A DNA stretch of 64,000 nucleotides from Drosophila miranda (Eukaryota > Arthropoda > Insecta > Diptera > Drosophilidae): NCBI RefSeq assembly GCF_003369915.1, contig NW_022881614.1, positions 33,540,342-33,604,341 of the forward strand, read 5' to 3'. Positions 60,416-64,000 of the stretch are shown one piece after another (the first letter of the stretch is position 1; each line of letters opens with the position of its first letter). The notes below the pieces were generated by a model, which did no database searches, had not been told where the DNA came from, and saw nothing but the letters and a program-made list of their open reading frames with translations. The position numbers were made by a program, and so were the translations under genes.

Positions 60416-63400
60416 GCATCAAGAAAACAATTTCATTTCTTTTCGCCCTGTCTCTCTCTAACACACACGTAGCATAGGCGGCTTTGCTTAGAGTAAAACA
60501 TTAGCGCCTAGATCTCAGAGACTACAAAAGCTAGAGCAACCAAATTTGGTATCTACACTCCTAATATATCGGACCGAGACTAGTTTGTTCCAAAATTCCG
60601 CCCGCCCACTTCCGCCCCCACAAAGGACGAAAATCTGTGGCATCCACAATTTTAAAGATATGAGAAAACCAAAAACGTAGAATTGTAGAGAATGACCATA
60701 TCTTTTAGACTGCAGAATTTGAATTGGATCGTATTATTATTATAGCCAGCATCAAGAAAACAATTTCATTTCTTCCGCCCTGTCTCTCTCTAACACACAC
60801 GTAGCATAGGCGGCTTTGCTTAGAGTAAAACATTAGCGCCTAGATCTCAGAGACTACAAAAGCTAGAGCAACCAAATTTGGTATCCACACTCCTAATATA
60901 TCGGACCGAGACGAGTTTGTTTCAAAATTTCGCCACACCCCCTTCCGCCCCTGCAAAGGACGAAAATCTGGGGATATTCAAAAATCTCAGAGACTATTAA
61001 GGCTAGAGTAACCAAATTTGGTATCCGCACTTCTGTTAGATCTTACTATAAAACGTGTATCTCAAAATTTCGCCCCACCCCCTTCCGCCCACACAAAGGA
61101 CGAAAATCTGTTGCATCCACAATATTGCACATTCGAGAAAACTAAAAACGCAGAATCATAGATAATGACCGTATCTATCAGATTGCTGAATCTGGATCAG
61201 ATCATATCATTTTTATAGCCAATAGGAACAAATCAATTTGCAGTGGCTACGCAGCGCCCGACGTCACGCTCAGACTGATTTTCTGTCTCTCTCGCACGCA
61301 CTCTTTGTCGGGTCGTTCAATATTAGCGGCGTCTGCCGGAGGAGAGCCATACTGACTAAGTATCGGGTATAACTGTAGAGTTGCGGTGTCCGCAGCAACT
61401 CACAACGTTCCCCCTCGTTATACCCGATACTCAAAATGAGTATTGGGGTATATTAGATTTGTGGTAAAAGTGGATGTGTGTAACGTCCAGAAGGAATCGT
61501 TTCCGACCCCATAAAGTATATATATGCTTGATCAGCATCAATAGCCGAGTCGATTGAGACCTGTCTGTCTGTCCGTCCGTCCGTCCGTCCGTCCGTCTGT
61601 CCGTCTGTCCGTCCCCTTCAGCGCCTAGTGCTCAAAGACTATAAGAGCTAGAGCAACGATGTTTTGGATCCAGACTTCTGTGACATGTCACTGCTACAAA
61701 AATATTTCAAAACTTCGCCCCGCCCACTTCCGCCCCCACAAAGGACGAAAATCTGTGGCATCCACAATTTTAAAGATATGAGAAAACCAAAAACGTCGAA
61801 TTGTAGAGAATGACCATAACTTTAAGACTGCGGAATCTGAATTGGATCGTATTATTATTATAGCCAGCATCAAGAAAACAATTTCATTTCTTCTCGCCCT
61901 GTCTCTCTCTAACACACACGTAGCATAGGCGGCTTTGCTTAGAGTAAAACATTAGCGCCTAGATCTCAGAGACTACAAAAGCTAGAGCAACCAAATTTGG
62001 TATCCACACTCCTAATATATCGGACCGAGACGAGTTGGTTTCAAAATTTCGCCACACCCCCTTCCGCCCCCGCAAAGGACGAAAATCTGGGGATATTCAA
62101 AAATCTCAGAGACTATTAAGGCTAGAGTAACCAAATTTGGTATCCGCACTCCTGTTAGATCTTACTATAAAACGTATATCTCAAATTTTCGCCCCACCCT
62201 CTTCCGCCCCCACAAAGGACGAAAATCTGTTGCATCCACAATATTGCACATTCGAGAAAACTTAAAACGCAGAATCATAGATAATGACCATATCTATCAG
62301 ATTTCTGAATCTGGATCAGATCAGATCATTTTTATAGCCAATAGGAACAAATCAATTTGCAGTGGCTACGCAGCGCCCGACGTCACGCTCAGACTGATTT
62401 TCTGTGTCTCTCGCACGCACTCTTTGTCGTGTCGTTTAATATTAGCGGCGTCTGCCGGAGGAAAGCCATACTGACTTAGTATCGGGTATAACTGTAGAGT
62501 TGCGGTGTCCGCAGCAACTCACAACGTTCCCCCTCGTTATACCCGATACTCAAAATGAGTATTGGGGTATCTTAGATTTGTGGTAAAAGTGGATGTGTGT
62601 AACGTCCAGAAGGAATCGTTTCCGACCCCATAAAGTATATATATTCTTGATCAGCATCAATAGCCGAGTCGATTGAGCCCTGTCTGTCTGTCCGTCCCTC
62701 CGTCTGTCCGTCCCCTTCAGCGCCTAGTGCTCAAAGACTATAAGAGCTAGAGCAACGATGTTTTGGATCCAGACTTCTGTGATATGTCACTGCTACAAAA
62801 ATATTTCAAAACTTCGCCCCGCCCACTTCCGCCCCCACAAAGGACGAAAATCTGTGGCATCCACAATTTTAAAGATATGAGAAAACCAAAAACGTAGAAT
62901 TGTAGAGAATGACCATATCTTTAAGACTGCGGAATCTGAATTGGATCGTATTATTATTATAGCCAGCATCAAGAAAACAATTTCATTTTTTCTCGCCCTG
63001 TCTCTCTCTAACACACACGTAGCATAGGCGGCTTTTCTTAGAGTAAAACATTAGCGCCTAGATCTCAGAGACTACAAAAGCTAGAGCAACCAAATTTGGT
63101 ATCCACACTCCTAATATATCGGACCGAGACGAGTTTGTTTCAAAATTTCGCCACACCCCCTTCCGCCCCCGCAAAGGACGAAGATCTGGGGATATTCAAA
63201 AATCTCAGAGACTATTAAAGCTAGAGTAACCAAATTTTGGTATCCGCACTTCTGTTAGATCTTACTATAAAACGTGTATCTCAAAATTTCGCCCCACCCC
63301 CTTCCGCCCACACAAAGGACGAAAATCTGTTGCATCCACAATATTGCACATTCGAGAAAACTAAAAACGCAGAATCATAGATAATCTGGATCAGATCAGA

Positions 63401-64000
63401 TCATTTTTATAGCCAATAGGAACAAATCAATTTGCAGTGGCTACGCAGCGCCCGACGTCAAGCTCAGACTGATTTTCTGTCTCTCTCGCACGCACTCTTT
63501 GTCGTGTCGTTTAATATTAGCGGCGTCTGCCGGAGGAGATCCATACTGACTTAGTATCGGGTATAACCGTAGAGTTGCGGTGTCCGCAGCAACTCACAAC
63601 GTTCCCCTCGTTTTTTTTTTATACCCGATACTCAAAATGAGTATTGGGGTATATTAGATTTGTGGTAAAAGTGGATGTGTGTAACGTCCAGAAGGAATCG
63701 TTTCCGACCCCATAAAGTATATATATTCTTGATCAGCATCAATAGCCGAGTCGATTGAGCCCTGTCTGTCTGTCCGTCCGTCCGTCTGTCCGTCCCCTTC
63801 AGCGCCTAGTGCTCAAAGACTATAAGAGCTAGAGCAACGATGTTTTGGATCCAGACTTCTGTGATATGTCACTGCTACAAAAATATTTCAAAACTTCGCC
63901 CCGCCCACTTCCGCCCCCACAAAGGACGAAAATCTGTGGCATCCACAATTTTAAAGATATGAGAAAACCAAAAACATAGAGTTGTAGAGAATGACCATAT

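Larger units (their letters stand above)
31815..64000 (+). repeat. tandem array of Helentron/DINE-1-like units, satellite-like
   Basis: Head-to-tail units, all in + orientation, each opening with TATACCCGATACTCAAAATG and closing with a hairpin (GAGTTGCGG TGT CCGCAGCAACTC) and CGTTCCCCCTCG. Unit starts: 31815, 33621, 35325, 36521, 37626, 38719, 39870, 40846, 42144, 43582, 45022, 46141, 47098, 53268, 54566, 55672, 57104, 58551, 59987, 61417, 62536, 63620. Unit lengths are 0.96-1.7 kb, mostly 1.1 or 1.43 kb; differences come from gain or loss of internal CCGCCCCCACAAAGGACG blocks. Each unit has a GTCC/GTCT microsatellite about 165 bp in. Most junctions go directly CCCTCG-TTATACCCG. The last unit runs off the window, so the array is longer. 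There is no coding capacity; the recurrent 73-codon frame starts at GTG and is just repeat sequence. Confidence 0.85.

Noticed and set aside
32078..63014. Recurrent 73-codon minus-strand frame in many array units, seemingly a conserved small protein
   Set aside because: It starts at GTG within repeat sequence, recurs only because the repeat recurs, has no upstream signals, and is broken in several units.
31960..63800. Regular short repeats resembling a CRISPR array
   Set aside because: The GTCC/GTCT tracts are simple microsatellites inside a eukaryotic transposon, with no unique spacers.

Overview
The window looks like Drosophila DNA. It holds the PGRP-SC gene cluster next to a cluster of NCLX-type Na+/Ca2+ exchanger paralogs, as at 44E of D. 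melanogaster (Muller element C). It also carries many short elements with DINE-1/Helentron features. I compared nothing against a database. From gene content, element load and the state of the genes I infer an obscura-group fly, most likely the D. miranda neo-Y, because Muller C became a neo-sex chromosome there. That is inference.

Layout. 1-3473 shows no gene I can support. 3474-14648 holds three exchanger genes (3474-6017 minus, 6861-11569 minus, 11868-14009 plus) interleaved with two PGRP-SC1 copies (6156-6713 and 14094-14648, plus). 14649-20320 is unassigned DNA followed by a CR1-like non-LTR retrotransposon. 22885-23214 is a PGRP-SC2-like gene cut off by a repeat. 25276-29571 is a LAPTM4-like membrane protein gene on the minus strand, with a BTB/BACK-like gene (26687-27840) nested in its first coding intron. 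30700-31600 is a fragment of a BEL-type pol. From 31815 to the window end lies a tandem array of about 22 copies of the Helentron-like element, interrupted at 47529-52263 by a BEL/Pao LTR retrotransposon.

Every host gene I could check carries at least one lesion. PGRP-SC1 copy 1 has GTG in place of its start ATG. Copy 2 has a stop in the signal peptide and has lost a zinc-binding His. PGRP-SC2 is truncated. Exchanger 1 has a TGA. Exchanger 2 has two element insertions inside coding exons, a 2-nt deletion and a GA splice donor. Exchanger 3 has a deletion with frameshift plus a C-terminal deletion. The LAPTM4-like gene has a 1-nt frameshift. The BTB gene is in three frames with an in-frame TAG. 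This matches decay on a non-recombining chromosome.

The array is the most striking structure. A dispersed transposon has become a satellite-like tandem array with its own higher-order repeat. A roughly 7.7-kb block of units is duplicated in tandem, and the BEL element sits in the junction unit. A sister unit about 12.9 kb downstream preserves the empty site. A 104-bp flank is co-amplified with three early units, which points to unequal exchange rather than repeated transposition.
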